Below, in pieces: positions 42,192-52,293 of a stretch of DNA of 64,000 nucleotides (position 1 is the first letter of the stretch; each line of letters starts with the position of its first letter). This stretch comes from Cupriavidus pampae (GTDB taxonomy: Bacteria > Pseudomonadota > Gammaproteobacteria > Burkholderiales > Burkholderiaceae): contig NZ_CAJZAG010000003.1 in assembly GCF_914271485.1 (NCBI RefSeq), forward strand, positions 1 through 64,000, read 5' to 3'. The position numbers were made by a program, and so were the translations under genes. Below the pieces are notes generated by a model. It searched no databases. It was not told the DNA's origin and saw nothing but the letters and a program-made list of their open reading frames with translations.

Positions 42192-43175
42192 CTAGCCAAC
42201 CCAAAGCGCCAGCGACAGCATCGCCAGCAGCAGCATCCACAGCACCACGGCGCGCCACACCAGGCCGACTGCCGACTGCAGCGTGCGCACGCCTGGTTCC
42301 ATGCCGAATTCGGGTGGCACGGGGTCGGGATCGGTGTCTTCCATGCCCGGCGCGTAATCCACCCCGGCAAGACTGGTGCGCAGCACCACGCTCGAATCTA
42401 CCTCGGGCAACGGTGTGCCCAGCCGCACGCCGAGCGCGCCACCACCGCTCGCCAGCAGAATGCCGTTGACGGCATCGTTCCACTTGCGCGCATGATTGCG
42501 CCACGCATACACGGCGTCCTCGAAGTTGCCGACGATGGCAAAGCCGATTGCCGTCAGTCGCGACGGCACCCAGTCCAGCACGTAGAACGCCTGCGCGGCA
42601 AAGCGGCCGAGCGCGGGGCTGCGTTCGTTGGAGGGCAGATTCCACTGGCGGCCGAGGTACTCGGCCACGCGGTAGAGGATCACACCGCCAGGGCCGATCG
42701 GCACGAGGAACCAGAAGAACACCCCGAACACATGGCGATGCACGGCCACGATGGCAGCCTCGAGCGTATGGCGCACGATCTCGCTGACGGGCATTTCGAT
42801 GGTTTCGAGCCCGGTCCACTCCGCCAGCAGCGTACGCGCGGTCAGCACGTCGTCGCGATTGAGCGCTTCGTGGATATCGGTGAAATAGTGGCTGAACTGC
42901 CGGAAGCCGAGCGTGAGGTACAGCAGCAGCACGTTCCACGCGAGCGTGAGTGCCACGCTGATCGAGGCCAGCAGGTAATGCACGATGACCGCCGCGAGCG
43001 TGAGCGGCAACACGACCGTAAGCCATGCCAGCGCGGCGTCGCGGCGGCGTCCGGTATCGAACGCGTGCTCGGCCCGTTCGCCCAGCACGCGCACGATGTC
43101 ATGTATCGGGTTGTTGCGGCCCAGGGCCCGGAACTGCTCGGCGATCAGCGCCAGAAGGATGGAAACAAAGGTCAT
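42192..43175 (-). CDS. CobD/CbiB-family membrane protein
   Basis: A 327-residue protein with three or four membrane segments (MTFVSILLALIAEQFRAL; AALAWLTVVLPLTLAAVIVHYLLASISVAL; VFGVFFWFLVPIGPGGVILYRVAEYLG; a final C-terminal segment). It carries CobD/AmpE-like features such as GRRRDAALAW and HRHVFGVFFWF. No other cobalamin gene is near, and such orphan CobD-like proteins in Burkholderiales have no proven role. Cobinamide synthesis is not implied. Confidence 0.85.
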   Translation of the reverse strand: MTFVSILLALIAEQFRALGRNNPIHDIVRVLGERAEHAFDTGRRRDAALAWLTVVLPLTLAAVIVHYLLASISVALTLAWNVLLLYLTLGFRQFSHYFTDIHEALNRDDVLTARTLLAEWTGLETIEMPVSEIVRHTLEAAIVAVHRHVFGVFFWFLVPIGPGGVILYRVAEYLGRQWNLPSNERSPALGRFAAQAFYVLDWVPSRLTAIGFAIVGNFEDAVYAWRNHARKWNDAVNGILLASGGGALGVRLGTPLPEVDSSVVLRTSLAGVDYAPGMEDTDPDPVPPEFGMEPGVRTLQSAVGLVWRAVVLWMLLLAMLSLALWVG

Positions 43176-43266
43176 CTCGAGGCTAAGTCACGTCACGGAG
43201 AGCGTGGCGCGGCACCGAGTGCCGCGCCGGTCGCATGACTAGATGACCAAGACGATACCACGCCGA

Positions 43267-43965
43267 TCAGGGCAGGTCGAACACCAGCACTTCGGCGTCG
43301 TCGCCCTGCTCGACCTTCACCTCCGCCACATCCTCCAGCTTGGCGGCGTCACCGGCCTCGAGCGGCTGACCGTTGACCGTCACCCGGCCGCGTGCCACAT
43401 GCACATAGGCACGGCGGCCCGGGGCGAGCGCCAGCGTGGCCGACTCGTCCGCGGCGAACAGACCCGCGTAGAGCCGCACATCCTGATGCACCACGACCGA
43501 ACCCTCGGCGCCGTCGGGGCTGCCTACCAGGCGCAGGCGGCCACGCTTCGATGCTGCGTCGAAGTGACGCTCCTCGTAGCCAGGGTCGATGCCCTGCTGG
43601 TTTGGCATGATCCAGATTTGCAGGAAGTGCGTGGTGTCATGCGCGGCATGGTTGTACTCCGAGTGCCGCACGCCGGTACCCGCGCTCATGCGTTGCACGT
43701 CACCGGGACGGATCACGCTGCCGTTGCCCATGCTGTCCTTGTGGGCCAGCTCGCCTTCGAGCACGTAGCTGATGATCTCCATGTCGCGGTGGCCATGCGT
43801 GCCAAACCCCATGCCGGGCGCCACACGATCTTCGTTGATCACGCGCAGCGGTCCGTATTGGACGTGGTCCGCGTCGAAGTAGTCGGCAAAGGAGAAGCTA
43901 TGGAACGACTTCAGCCAACCATGGTCCGCATAACCGCGCTCATTCGACTTACGGATTTCAATCAT
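43267..43965 (-). CDS. Pirin-family bicupin protein
   Basis: A 232-residue YhhW-type pirin; bacterial members oxidise quercetin or act as redox regulators. The N-terminal cupin has the iron ligands in GFGTHGHRDMEIISYVLEGELAHKDSMGN and VRHSEYNHA. The C-terminal cupin is degenerate. It is divergent from a LysR regulator, which probably controls it. Confidence 0.93.
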   Translation of the reverse strand: MIEIRKSNERGYADHGWLKSFHSFSFADYFDADHVQYGPLRVINEDRVAPGMGFGTHGHRDMEIISYVLEGELAHKDSMGNGSVIRPGDVQRMSAGTGVRHSEYNHAAHDTTHFLQIWIMPNQQGIDPGYEERHFDAASKRGRLRLVGSPDGAEGSVVVHQDVRLYAGLFAADESATLALAPGRRAYVHVARGRVTVNGQPLEAGDAAKLEDVAEVKVEQGDDAEVLVFDLP

Positions 43966-44138
43966 TTTGATGGCCCTCCTAGTGACCCTTCGTTTTGCCA
44001 GATCGCCCGAATCGTTAAACCGGGCTTGGCGTATTGCGTTGCGATGCTTTGCAGTTTAGGCCTCTGAGAGTATATTGATGGGCACCGACTTAGAAGCAGT
44101 TGTTCAGATTTTTTGAATGAATATTCTTGAACAAAGAT

Positions 44139-45065
44139 ATGGCCCTCTCGCTTGAATCGCTAGAAGTTCTCGATGCCATCGAACGCAAGGGCAGCTTTGC
44201 CGCCGCTGCCCACGAAATGGGCAAGGTGCCGTCGGCGCTCACGTATGTGGTCCGCAAGCTCGAGGATGACCTCGACGTGCTGCTGTTCGACCGCCGGCGC
44301 CACCGCGCCGAGCTGACGCCGGCGGGCCGCGCGCTGCTCGACGAAGGGCGGCATCTGCTGCACGCCGCCGACGACCTGGCGCGGCGCGTCAAACGGCTGG
44401 CCACGGGCTGGGAGGCGACGCTATCGATCGTCGTCGACGACCTCATCAACTTTCGCGCGCTGCTGCCCGTGATCCAGGACTTCTATGCCGAGAACACCGC
44501 GACGCGGCTGCGCTTTGGCAAGGAGGTGCTCGGCGGCGCGTGGGATGCGCTGGTCAGCAACCGGGCCGATCTGATCATCGGCGGCGCCTACGAGGCGCCG
44601 AGCACGCAGGGTTTCCAGATTCGGGCGCTCGGCAGCATGCCGTTCGTGTTCGTGGTGGCCGCGCAACATCCGCTCGCCTCGGTGGAAGGGCCGCTGACCA
44701 CGATGGAGATCGCCAAGCACCGCATCGTTGCAGTGGGCGACACCTCGCGCAATCTGCCCGCGCGTACCTTTGGTGTGCTGGCCGGGCAGGATGTGCTGGT
44801 GGTGCCGAGCATGCGCGACAAGCTCGAAGCGCAGATCCGCGGGCTCGGCTGCGGCTGGCTGCCCGCGCCGATGGCGCAGCCGCATATCGAGAGCGGCGTG
44901 CTGCAGGCGCGCGAGACCGTCGAGATCCGCGCGCCCGGTAACTTCAAGGTGGCGTGGCGCACGAGCACGCGCGGCAAGGCGCTGCAGTGGTGGGCAGCCA
45001 AGCTCGAGGACCCGCGGCTGGCGCAGGCGCTGATCCAGCAATCGCCACAGCCCGTGACGGAATGA
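44139..45065 (+). CDS. LysR-family transcriptional regulator
   Basis: A 308-residue regulator with an N-terminal winged helix ([45 protein letters not shown]) and a periplasmic-binding-like effector domain. I chose the ATG at 44139; the frame is open 12 bases further. It is divergent from the pirin gene, whose promoter it probably controls in the 170-bp gap. It overlaps gluQ by ATGA. Confidence 0.94.
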   Translation: MALSLESLEVLDAIERKGSFAAAAHEMGKVPSALTYVVRKLEDDLDVLLFDRRRHRAELTPAGRALLDEGRHLLHAADDLARRVKRLATGWEATLSIVVDDLINFRALLPVIQDFYAENTATRLRFGKEVLGGAWDALVSNRADLIIGGAYEAPSTQGFQIRALGSMPFVFVVAAQHPLASVEGPLTTMEIAKHRIVAVGDTSRNLPARTFGVLAGQDVLVVPSMRDKLEAQIRGLGCGWLPAPMAQPHIESGVLQARETVEIRAPGNFKVAWRTSTRGKALQWWAAKLEDPRLAQALIQQSPQPVTE

Positions 45066-46000
45066 GCGGCGCGGTACGTATGGCGGGCGACGCTGAACGC
45101 AAACCCTATCGCGGCCGCTTCGCGCCCTCGCCCACCGGTCCGCTGCATATCGGCTCGCTGGTCACCGCACTCGCGAGCTGGCTCGATGCGCGCGCGCATG
45201 ACGGCCAGTGGCTCGTGCGCATCGAGGACATCGACTATCCGCGCTGCGTGGTCGGCGCCGATGCCGATATCCTGCGCACGCTCGAGGCACTCGGCCTGGT
45301 CGCGGATGAACCCCCGCAATGGCAAAGCCGGCGCGAGGCGCGCTACGGCGAAGCCCTGCGCGCACTCGACGAGGCCGGCCACCTTTATCCATGCGGATGC
45401 TCGCGCAAGGAGATCGCCGATTCGCTGTCGCACGTACGCGAGCGCCATCAGACGCTTGGCTATCCGGGTACGTGCCGCAATGGACTGCACGGCAAGCTGC
45501 CGCGCGCATGGCGCGTGCGTGTGCCGGATGGCCCCACGGCCACGCTTTGCTTCGACGATCGCTGGCAGGGCCGGCAATGTCAAAACCTCGAAACCGAACT
45601 TGGCGATTTCGTGCTGCGTCGCGCCGATGGGCTATGGGCTTACCAGCTCGCGGTCGTGGTCGACGACGCGGCACAGGGCATTACGCATATCGTGCGTGGC
45701 GCCGATCTGCTCGACTCCACACCACGGCAGATTCATCTGCAGCACCTGCTTGGCGCACCAACGCCCACATATCTGCATGTACCCGTGGTGGTCAACGCGG
45801 CCGGCGAAAAACTCAGCAAGCAGAGCGGCGCGCGGGCGATCGACGTGCGCGATCCGCTCGCGGCGCTGCGCGAGGCCGGGGCCCATCTGGGGATCGTCAA
45901 CGGGGAAACGAAAATCGCCCGCTGGCTAGAGCGGGCGATTGAAGGCTGGCTGATCGTGGACCGTCAGATCGAGGACCGGAACGTGCGCGGGCCCCGCTGA
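45062..46000 (+). CDS. gluQ: Glutamyl-Q tRNA(Asp) synthetase
   Basis: A 312-residue truncated glutamyl-tRNA synthetase that attaches glutamate to queuosine in tRNA-Asp. It has [18 protein letters not shown] (HIGH motif), a zinc site around CGCSRKEI and C in GTCRNG, and EKLSKQSGA (the KMSKS equivalent). The anticodon-binding domain is absent, as in the family. Its start overlaps the LysR stop. Confidence 0.96.
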   Translation: MSGAVRMAGDAERKPYRGRFAPSPTGPLHIGSLVTALASWLDARAHDGQWLVRIEDIDYPRCVVGADADILRTLEALGLVADEPPQWQSRREARYGEALRALDEAGHLYPCGCSRKEIADSLSHVRERHQTLGYPGTCRNGLHGKLPRAWRVRVPDGPTATLCFDDRWQGRQCQNLETELGDFVLRRADGLWAYQLAVVVDDAAQGITHIVRGADLLDSTPRQIHLQHLLGAPTPTYLHVPVVVNAAGEKLSKQSGARAIDVRDPLAALREAGAHLGIVNGETKIARWLERAIEGWLIVDRQIEDRNVRGPR

Positions 46001-46024
46001 TCAGCGGGTCAGCAGATCAGGCAA

Positions 46025-47572
46025 TCAGGACTTGCGCGGTGCGCCGCCGAGCAGTGCCGCGACGGGACGCTTCGGCGTCTGACGGCCACGCGTGAGCGCG
46101 GCGGCGAGTTCTTCGGAAGCCTGCTGCGCCGAGCTATTGTTATGGCCGCCAGTGGGTTCGTACGGACGCGAGAAGAACGGATCGTCGGACGGACGGAACG
46201 CGGTGCGCGACGTCGCATGTTCATTGCGACGACGGCGGCGTTCCTCGCTGGCGCCATCGCCAGTGCTCTCAGGCGCTGCATCACGCGTGCGGCGGACTTC
46301 GGTACGCTGGCGGCGACGATCGGCTTCCTCGCCACGCGCGCGCTCGCCGGTCGGATCGAAGCCCTCGAGCTTGCCGCGCGGAATGCTGCGCTTGATCAGC
46401 TTCTCGATATCGGCCAGCAGACGGTCGTCGTTGCCCGACACATAGATCGACAGCGCATCGCCCGTGGCACCCGCGCGGCCGGTCCGGCCGATGCGGTGCA
46501 CATAGTCTTCCGCGCTGAACGGCAGATCGAAATTGATCACGCAAGGCATCGCCTGAATATCGAGGCCGCGCGCCGCCACGTCGGTGGCCACCAGCGCATC
46601 GATCGTGCCGGTCTTGAAGCCTTCCAGCGTCTGCATGCGCTCGGTCTGCGTCTTGTCGCCGTGGATCGCCGCGGCGTTGATGCCCTCGCGCTCCAGATGG
46701 CGCGCCAGGCGCGAGCAACCGATCTTGCTGTTGACGAACACGATGCACTGCTTCGACTGGCCCTGCTCCGCGCGCTGCTTGAGCAGATGCACGACCGCGT
46801 TCTGCTTGTGGCCGTCTTCGACCTGAAAGACCATCTGGCGCACGTTCTCGTTGGTCGAGTTGCTGCGCGCCACTTCGATCGTCACCGGCTGCTTGAGGTA
46901 GCTCGCGGCCAGCCGCTTGATTTCGGGCGAGAACGTCGCCGAGAACAGCAGGGTCTGGCGCTGCGCGGGCAGCAGGTTGATGATGCGCTGCAGATCCGGC
47001 AGGAAGCCCATGTCGAGCATGCGGTCGGCTTCGTCGAGCACGAGCATCTGCACCTGCGACAGGTTCACCGACTTCTGCTGCACGTGATCGAGCAGACGAC
47101 CCGGCGTCGCGACGAGGATTTCCACGCCACGGCGCAGCGCATCGGTCTGCGGATTCATATCGACGCCGCCGAACACGACCGTGCTGCGCAGGTCCGTATG
47201 CTTGGCGTAGCGCGCGACGTTGTCATAGACCTGATCGGCGAGCTCGCGCGTCGGCGTCAGCATCAGTGCGCGCACCGGGTGGCGTGCGGGCGAGGCGCTC
47301 GCGTTCGATGCCGGCAGAAGGCGCTGAATGATCGGCAGCGCGAAGCCTGCGGTCTTGCCGGTGCCGGTCTGCGCGGCACCCATGACGTCCTTGCCCAGCA
47401 GCACGATCGGAATGGCCTGCTCCTGAATCGGCGTCGGCTTCGAATAGCCCTGTTCGGTGAGCGCGCGCACGATGCGTGCGTCCAGCCCGAAGCTTTCGAA
47501 AGTCTGATCTGCCTGGGGCTGCGGCTCTGCCGGAATCTGGTCTGGAATGGTCGTCGTGGGTGTAGTGGTCAT
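46025..47572 (-). CDS. rhlE: DEAD-box RNA helicase RhlE
   Basis: A 515-residue RNA helicase. It has TFESFGLDARIVRALTEQGYSKPTPIQEQAIP (Q motif), AAQTGTGKTAGFALP, TPTRELADQ, VLDEADRMLDMGFLP, LLFSATF and HRIGRTGRAGATG. The tail is basic with Arg/Glu runs and ends RPVAALLGGAPRKS, unlike the Gly-rich tail of the helicase at 27182. I chose the ATG at 47572 over 47617. It is convergent with gluQ; the short palindrome CCCGCTGATCAGCGGG at 45993-46008 lies between them. Confidence 0.95.
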   Translation of the reverse strand: MTTTPTTTIPDQIPAEPQPQADQTFESFGLDARIVRALTEQGYSKPTPIQEQAIPIVLLGKDVMGAAQTGTGKTAGFALPIIQRLLPASNASASPARHPVRALMLTPTRELADQVYDNVARYAKHTDLRSTVVFGGVDMNPQTDALRRGVEILVATPGRLLDHVQQKSVNLSQVQMLVLDEADRMLDMGFLPDLQRIINLLPAQRQTLLFSATFSPEIKRLAASYLKQPVTIEVARSNSTNENVRQMVFQVEDGHKQNAVVHLLKQRAEQGQSKQCIVFVNSKIGCSRLARHLEREGINAAAIHGDKTQTERMQTLEGFKTGTIDALVATDVAARGLDIQAMPCVINFDLPFSAEDYVHRIGRTGRAGATGDALSIYVSGNDDRLLADIEKLIKRSIPRGKLEGFDPTGERARGEEADRRRQRTEVRRTRDAAPESTGDGASEERRRRRNEHATSRTAFRPSDDPFFSRPYEPTGGHNNSSAQQASEELAAALTRGRQTPKRPVAALLGGAPRKS

Positions 47573-47829
47573 AGTCTCGGTGTCTTGCGGGCGTCGGGCC
47601 CGGCGCAAAACGGACACGCGTCTGATACGGGAGCGGATGGGGCAACGACGGGTGCGTTACAAGCAATCGCTCAGAAAATCAAAGACTTGGATTCTAACAC
47701 CATGACCTCGCCGGGTGACGTCGGATGCCGCAATTCAACGTTCTGCGGTGTCGTCAAGCCGTCACATTGACGTCGTTTTTTCGCGCAGACGGCCCGCTCG
47801 ACCGCACCAGTGCTAGCAAAACGCACACT

Positions 47830-47926
47830 TGATCACATCGATCATCTTTGTGATTGAACTGGTCATTATGGACGGATTGCCATAAACTTCGCCCTGCAAA
47901 CGACTGGGACTTGATCGTTTCAATCA
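47830..47926 (+). promoter_or_regulatory. Three TGAT-N7-ATCA sites upstream of the acid-sugar operon
   Basis: TGAT-N7-ATCA occurs at 47830-47844 and 47912-47926, with a near match TGAT-N7-GTCA at 47851-47865. The first two in order are phased by 21 bp, two helical turns. They lie 48 to 144 bp before the permease start. They are plausible operators for the DeoR-family regulator encoded at the end of the operon. The assignment is inference; no confident -35/-10 was found. Confidence 0.5.
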
Positions 47927-47973
47927 TTGCAGAGCCCATAGACACGCCGCACCCCACGCGGCAGGAGACGAGA

Positions 47974-48954
47974 ATGCAGATTTCCATCAAGCGCGCCATC
48001 GAGCGCGTCCCCGGCGGCATGATGATCGTGCCGCTGTTGCTCGGTTCGCTGGTCGCGACGTTCGCGCCGGACACCCCGAAGTTCTTCGGTTCGTTCACCG
48101 GCGCGCTGTTCACGGGCGCCCTGCCGATCCTCGCCGTGTTCTACGTCTGCATGGGCGCGAGCATCAACGTCAAGGCCACGCCGTACATCGTCAAGAAGGG
48201 CGGCGTGCTGTTCGGCGTCAAGATCGGTACCGCGATGCTGCTCGGCGTGATCATGGGCCACTTCCTCGGCGAGTCGCCGATCAGCTCGGGCATGTTCGCG
48301 GGTCTGTCCACGCTGGCCGTGGTGGCCGCGATGAATGACACCAACGGTGGCCTGTACATGGCGCTGATGGGTCAGTACGGCAAGCCCGAAGACGTGGGCG
48401 CGTACACGATCATGTCGCTGGAGTCGGGTCCGTTCCTGACCATGGTCACGCTCGGCGTGGCCGGCCTTTCCGCCTTCCCGTGGCCCACGTTGGTCGGCAG
48501 CATCCTGCCGCTGATGGTCGGCATGCTGCTGGGCAATCTCGACCGCGAGATGCGCGACTTCCTGAGCAAGGCCGTGCCCGTGATGATTCCGTTCTTCGCG
48601 CTGGCGCTTGGCGCCGGTCTGGACCTGCACAAGGTGTGGCAGGCCGGCATGCTGGGCCTCGGCCTGGGCGTGGCCGTGGTGGTGATCACCGGCTTCACGC
48701 TGTACTTTGCCGATCGTCTGACCGGTGGCACTGGCGTGGCCGGGGTGGCCGCCGCGAGTACCGCGGGGAATGCGGCCGCGGTACCAACATTGATTGCCGC
48801 CGCGAATCCGGTCTACGCGGAAGCCGCCAAGAGCGCGACGATTCTCGTGGCCGCATGCGTGGTGGTGACGGCGGTGCTGACACCGCTCGCCACGGCGTGG
48901 GTGGCGCGACGGGTGGCCGTACGGCAGGAAGGTGCCGTGGCGCGGACCGCATGA
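47974..48954 (+). CDS. KdgT-family 2-keto-3-deoxygluconate / acid-sugar permease
   Basis: A 326-residue inner-membrane carrier with about ten segments. It has KdgT features: [85 protein letters not shown] and [15 protein letters not shown] precedes the ATG at 47974. It overlaps the kinase gene by ATGA. In this operon the substrate is more likely a four-carbon acid sugar such as D-threonate or erythronate than ketodeoxygluconate. Confidence 0.92.
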   Translation: MQISIKRAIERVPGGMMIVPLLLGSLVATFAPDTPKFFGSFTGALFTGALPILAVFYVCMGASINVKATPYIVKKGGVLFGVKIGTAMLLGVIMGHFLGESPISSGMFAGLSTLAVVAAMNDTNGGLYMALMGQYGKPEDVGAYTIMSLESGPFLTMVTLGVAGLSAFPWPTLVGSILPLMVGMLLGNLDREMRDFLSKAVPVMIPFFALALGAGLDLHKVWQAGMLGLGLGVAVVVITGFTLYFADRLTGGTGVAGVAAASTAGNAAAVPTLIAAANPVYAEAAKSATILVAACVVVTAVLTPLATAWVARRVAVRQEGAVARTA

Positions 48955-50249
48955 GCATGAGCAAGGTCATGTCCGGTAAGACGACTTCCTGGCTGGTGAT
49001 CGCCGACGACCTGTCGGGCGCCGCCGACTGCGCGATCGGCTTTGCCGCCGCCGGCGCGTGCACGATGGTCACGCTCGACGCGGCCGCGGCCGATAGCGCG
49101 CTGGCTGCCGACGTGATTGCCGCCGACGTGGATAGCCGCCGCATGGCGCCGGCACAGGCCGCCGCGCGCAATGTTGAAGCGTGGGACCGGTTGGGCCATG
49201 GCCATGGCGACCAGCCGCGCCGCCTGTACAAGAAAATCGATTCGACCTTGCGCGGCAACTGGGCGGCCGAGACGGCCGCGCTGCTGCCGCATGCGGGCGT
49301 GGCCATCGTCGCGCCGGCCTTCCCCGCCACTGGCCGCACCACGCTTGGTGGCTGTGTGTTCGTCAGCGGGGAACCGCTTGGCGAGTCCGATATCTGGCGC
49401 CTCGAAGGCCTGAGCGGCCGCGCCGATATGGCGGCACTGCTGGCCGCGCACGACGTGCGCACGGCCGTGGTGGCATTGGAAGTGGTACGCGCGGGCGCCG
49501 CGGCGGTGCGCGCCGCGGTGGATGCGTTGATCGCGCAAGGCACGCAGGCCGTGGTCTGCGATGCCGAGAGCGAAGTCGACATCGGCGTGATCGCCGCCGC
49601 CACGGCGGCATTGAGCGCGCCCACGTTCTGGGTCGGTTCCGGCGGCCTCGCACGCGCTTTGGCGACCACGTCGGACGGGGTCACGGCCTCCGCCGATGCG
49701 GGCACTGCGCCCGACGCAGCCGATGCAGCCGACGCGGGCGCGCATCGTCAGGGCCCGGTCCTCGCGCTGGTCGGCAGCATGTCCGGCGTCTCGGGCCGGC
49801 AGGCCGCGCTGCTGCGCGCGCGGACCGGCATGGATCATCTGGAGATCGCGCCGCAGGTGCTGCGCGAAGGTCCCGCGCATGGCACGTGGCAGACGCTTCA
49901 GGACGATATCGGCGCGCGCCTGCGGGCCGGCCACGATCTGCTGATCGGCATCGGCCGCGACGAAGCGTTCGATACCGCGGAAGGACCGCGGCTCAGCAAT
50001 GCGCTGGCCGCGCTGGTACTGCCGTCGTTCGATTGCGTGGGCGGCCTGATCGCCACCGGCGGCGAGACCGCACGCGCGATGCTCGCGGCCGCCGATATCG
50101 CCACGCTGCAATTGCGGCACGAAGTGGAACCGGGCGTGCCGCTCTCGCGCACGCTCGAGCAGCCCGCGCGGCATGTGGCCACCAAGGCCGGCGCGTTCGG
50201 CAGCGATGCGGCATTGTGGCTTGCATGGCGTGCCATGCAGGCGGTTTGA
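48951..50249 (+). CDS. dtnK: Four-carbon acid sugar kinase (DUF1537/DtnK family)
   Basis: A 432-residue kinase that phosphorylates D-threonate or D-erythronate at O4. It has [19 protein letters not shown] (sugar-binding loop), [32 protein letters not shown] and the nucleotide-binding C-terminal part [15 protein letters not shown] with EPGVPLS and TKAGAFGS. Its start overlaps the permease stop (ATGA). The product is the substrate of PdxA2 downstream. D-threonate versus erythronate cannot be decided here. Confidence 0.92.
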   Translation: MSMSKVMSGKTTSWLVIADDLSGAADCAIGFAAAGACTMVTLDAAAADSALAADVIAADVDSRRMAPAQAAARNVEAWDRLGHGHGDQPRRLYKKIDSTLRGNWAAETAALLPHAGVAIVAPAFPATGRTTLGGCVFVSGEPLGESDIWRLEGLSGRADMAALLAAHDVRTAVVALEVVRAGAAAVRAAVDALIAQGTQAVVCDAESEVDIGVIAAATAALSAPTFWVGSGGLARALATTSDGVTASADAGTAPDAADAADAGAHRQGPVLALVGSMSGVSGRQAALLRARTGMDHLEIAPQVLREGPAHGTWQTLQDDIGARLRAGHDLLIGIGRDEAFDTAEGPRLSNALAALVLPSFDCVGGLIATGGETARAMLAAADIATLQLRHEVEPGVPLSRTLEQPARHVATKAGAFGSDAALWLAWRAMQAV

Positions 50250-50312
50250 ATTTTGAAGTGACTGCCCTCGTCGGGGAGCAGCAACAAGCAGCACAAGCAG
50301 GATAAAACGGAT

Positions 50313-51311
50313 ATGAGCGACTACCTCCCCATCATCGGCATCACCATGGGCGATGCCACCGGCGTCGGTCCCGAGATCATCATCAAGAGCCTCGCGCACG
50401 ATACCGTGTACGCACAGTGCCGTCCGCTCGTGATCGGCGACGCAGCCCGTCTGCGTCAGGCAGCGACCATCGTCAAGAGCCCGCTGCAGGTGCGCGCGAT
50501 CGCCACGCCGGCGGAAGCGCGCTTCGAAGCCGGCACGATCGACTGCATCGACCTCGGCCTGATTCCCGCGGACCTGCCGTTCGGCAAGCTGTCCGCACTG
50601 GCCGGCGATGCGGCGTTCCGCTATATCGAGCGCGCGGTGGAACTCACGCGCGCCGAGCAGATCGACGCGATCTGCACCGCGCCGCTGAACAAGGAAGCCC
50701 TGCACGCGGGCGGCCACAAGTTCCCGGGCCACACCGAGATGCTCGCGCATCTGACCGGCACGCCCGAAGTGTCGATGATGCTGGTAGCACCGCAACTGCG
50801 CGTGATCCACGTGACCACGCACATCGGCCTGCTCGACGCGATCCGCAAGATCGAGCCGGCACTGGTGCAGCGCGTGATCGAGCGCGGCTATGAAACGCTG
50901 CGTCGCGCGGGTATCGCCGATCCGCGTATCGGCGTGTGCGGCATCAACCCGCATGCGGGCGAGAACGGCCTGTTCGGTCATGGCGAAGAAGAAGAGAAGA
51001 TCATCCCCGCGGTGAACGTGCTGCGCGAACGCGGCTGGAACGTCGAGGGCCCGCTGCCCGCCGACACGCTGTTCTATCGCGCCGGCCGTGGTGACTTCGA
51101 CCTCGTCGTCGCGATGTACCACGACCAGGGCCACGGTCCGGTCAAGGTGCTCGGCCTCGAAGCCGGTGTGAACATCACCGTGGGTCTGCCCGTGATCCGC
51201 ACGTCGGTTGACCACGGCACCGCGTTCGATATCGCCGGCAAGGGCATCGCCGACGAACGCAGCCTGCTGGAAGCACTGCGCCAGGGCGCGGAACTGGCGA
51301 CGCGTCGTTAA
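50313..51311 (+). CDS. pdxA2: PdxA2-type 4-phosphothreonate dehydrogenase
   Basis: A 332-residue NAD-dependent enzyme of the PdxA family. It oxidises and decarboxylates the phosphorylated acid sugar to dihydroxyacetone phosphate. It shows ITMGDATGVGPEIIIKSL, TAPLNKEALHAGGHKFPGHTEMLAHLTG (metal and phosphate site), CGINPHAGENGLFGHGEEEE, YHDQGHGPVKVLG and RTSVDHGTAFDIAGKG. Genome context (permease, DUF1537 kinase, DeoR) points to PdxA2 rather than pyridoxine-pathway PdxA. Confidence 0.93.
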   Translation: MSDYLPIIGITMGDATGVGPEIIIKSLAHDTVYAQCRPLVIGDAARLRQAATIVKSPLQVRAIATPAEARFEAGTIDCIDLGLIPADLPFGKLSALAGDAAFRYIERAVELTRAEQIDAICTAPLNKEALHAGGHKFPGHTEMLAHLTGTPEVSMMLVAPQLRVIHVTTHIGLLDAIRKIEPALVQRVIERGYETLRRAGIADPRIGVCGINPHAGENGLFGHGEEEEKIIPAVNVLRERGWNVEGPLPADTLFYRAGRGDFDLVVAMYHDQGHGPVKVLGLEAGVNITVGLPVIRTSVDHGTAFDIAGKGIADERSLLEALRQGAELATRR

Positions 51312-51323
51312 GGTATCGGGTCA

Positions 51324-51353
51324 TGCGCCCTTCTCCTCGGGGGAGAGGGCGCA
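51324..51353. repeat. Intergenic palindrome after pdxA2
   Basis: TGCGCCCTTCTCC at 51324-51336 pairs with GGGAGAGGGCGCA at 51341-51353 around TCGG, with one mismatch. It shares its core with the palindrome at 35245-35266. It may attenuate transcription into the regulator gene. Confidence 0.6.
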
Positions 51354-51399
51354 CACCTTGGTAACATTGCGGTCGTCCACGACCTCCCCCCTGCCCCAC

Positions 51400-52176
51400 A
51401 TGAAAGCCGCCGACCGCCGACGTGCCATCCTCGAACGCGTGCTCACGGGCGTTGATGCCAATGTGGAGCGGCTCGTCAGCGAACTCGGCGTGTCCGAGGC
51501 CACGGTACGGCGCGACCTCACCGCGCTGGCGCGCGAGGGCCGCATTGTGCGGACCTATGGCGGCGCCGCGGCGCTGATGCCGGTCGGCTCGCACGAACCC
51601 GAGGCCCCGCTCGAGGAACGCAAGGCGCTGCAACGCGACCAGAAGGAAGCGATCGCGCGCATGGCCGCGAGCTTCGTGCGCGATGGCGATGCGGTGCTGC
51701 TGGACAGCGGCACCACCGCCGCCGCGCTTGCGCGCCTGCTGGCCGCGCGCGAAGACCTGCACGTCTACACCACGAATCTGCTGGCCGTGACCGCACTCGC
51801 GGGCCTGCCCAAGATCCGCGTAACGCTGATCGGCGGCGATGTGCGCCCGTCGAGTATGGGTACGTTTGGCCCACTCGCGCAGCTTGCGCTGTCGCGCATC
51901 AGCGTCGACAAGGCGTTTCTCGGCGCTGATGGCGTGGTCGCGGGCGTGGGGCTGTGCGAGGCCACCGCCGAGCAGGCCTACCTCAAGGAATGCATCATCC
52001 GTCAGGCTGCGGACATCTTCGTGCTGGTCGACTCGACCAAGCTCGGCCGCGCGCGTCAGCAGCACTGGACGCCGCTCGAACGCGCGTGGACGCTCGTCAC
52101 CGACAGCGAGGCCGCACCCGCGCAACTCGAACCGTTCCACGCGCTCAAGCAGGTGCAGGTGATCATCGCGCCTTGA
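51400..52176 (+). CDS. DeoR-family transcriptional repressor
   Basis: A 258-residue regulator with an N-terminal winged helix (RRRAILERVLTGVDANVERLVSELGVSEATVRRDLTALAREGRIVRTYGGA) and a DeoR-C sugar-phosphate sensor domain (DAVLLDSGTTAAALARLL, TLIGGDVRPSSMGTFGPLA, VDSTKLGR). It is the last gene of the acid-sugar operon and probably represses it until a phosphorylated intermediate accumulates. The ATG at 51400 gives the standard length. Confidence 0.93.
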   Translation: MKAADRRRAILERVLTGVDANVERLVSELGVSEATVRRDLTALAREGRIVRTYGGAAALMPVGSHEPEAPLEERKALQRDQKEAIARMAASFVRDGDAVLLDSGTTAAALARLLAAREDLHVYTTNLLAVTALAGLPKIRVTLIGGDVRPSSMGTFGPLAQLALSRISVDKAFLGADGVVAGVGLCEATAEQAYLKECIIRQAADIFVLVDSTKLGRARQQHWTPLERAWTLVTDSEAAPAQLEPFHALKQVQVIIAP

Positions 52177-52210
52177 CCCGTTCATCGCCGCGCATCACGT
52201 CACCGCTCTC

Positions 52211-52237
52211 GCATAAGCATTCCCGCTTTTATTCGTT
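52211..52237 (+). promoter_or_regulatory. Shared sulfonate box, copy 1
   Basis: GCATAAGCAT at 52211-52220, 6 bp, then TTTTATTCGTT at 52227-52237. The same arrangement recurs at 56934-56960, in each case 55-61 bp before the start codon of a sulfonate gene. The AT-rich ATAA/TTAT pattern resembles sites of CysB-type LysR regulators such as SsuR or Cbl. The identity of the regulator is inference. Confidence 0.55.
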
Positions 52238-52293
52238 CGCATCGCGCAGGCTGCGCGGTACGTTGGCAGTCTTGCCAACCACAAGAGTGAAAC

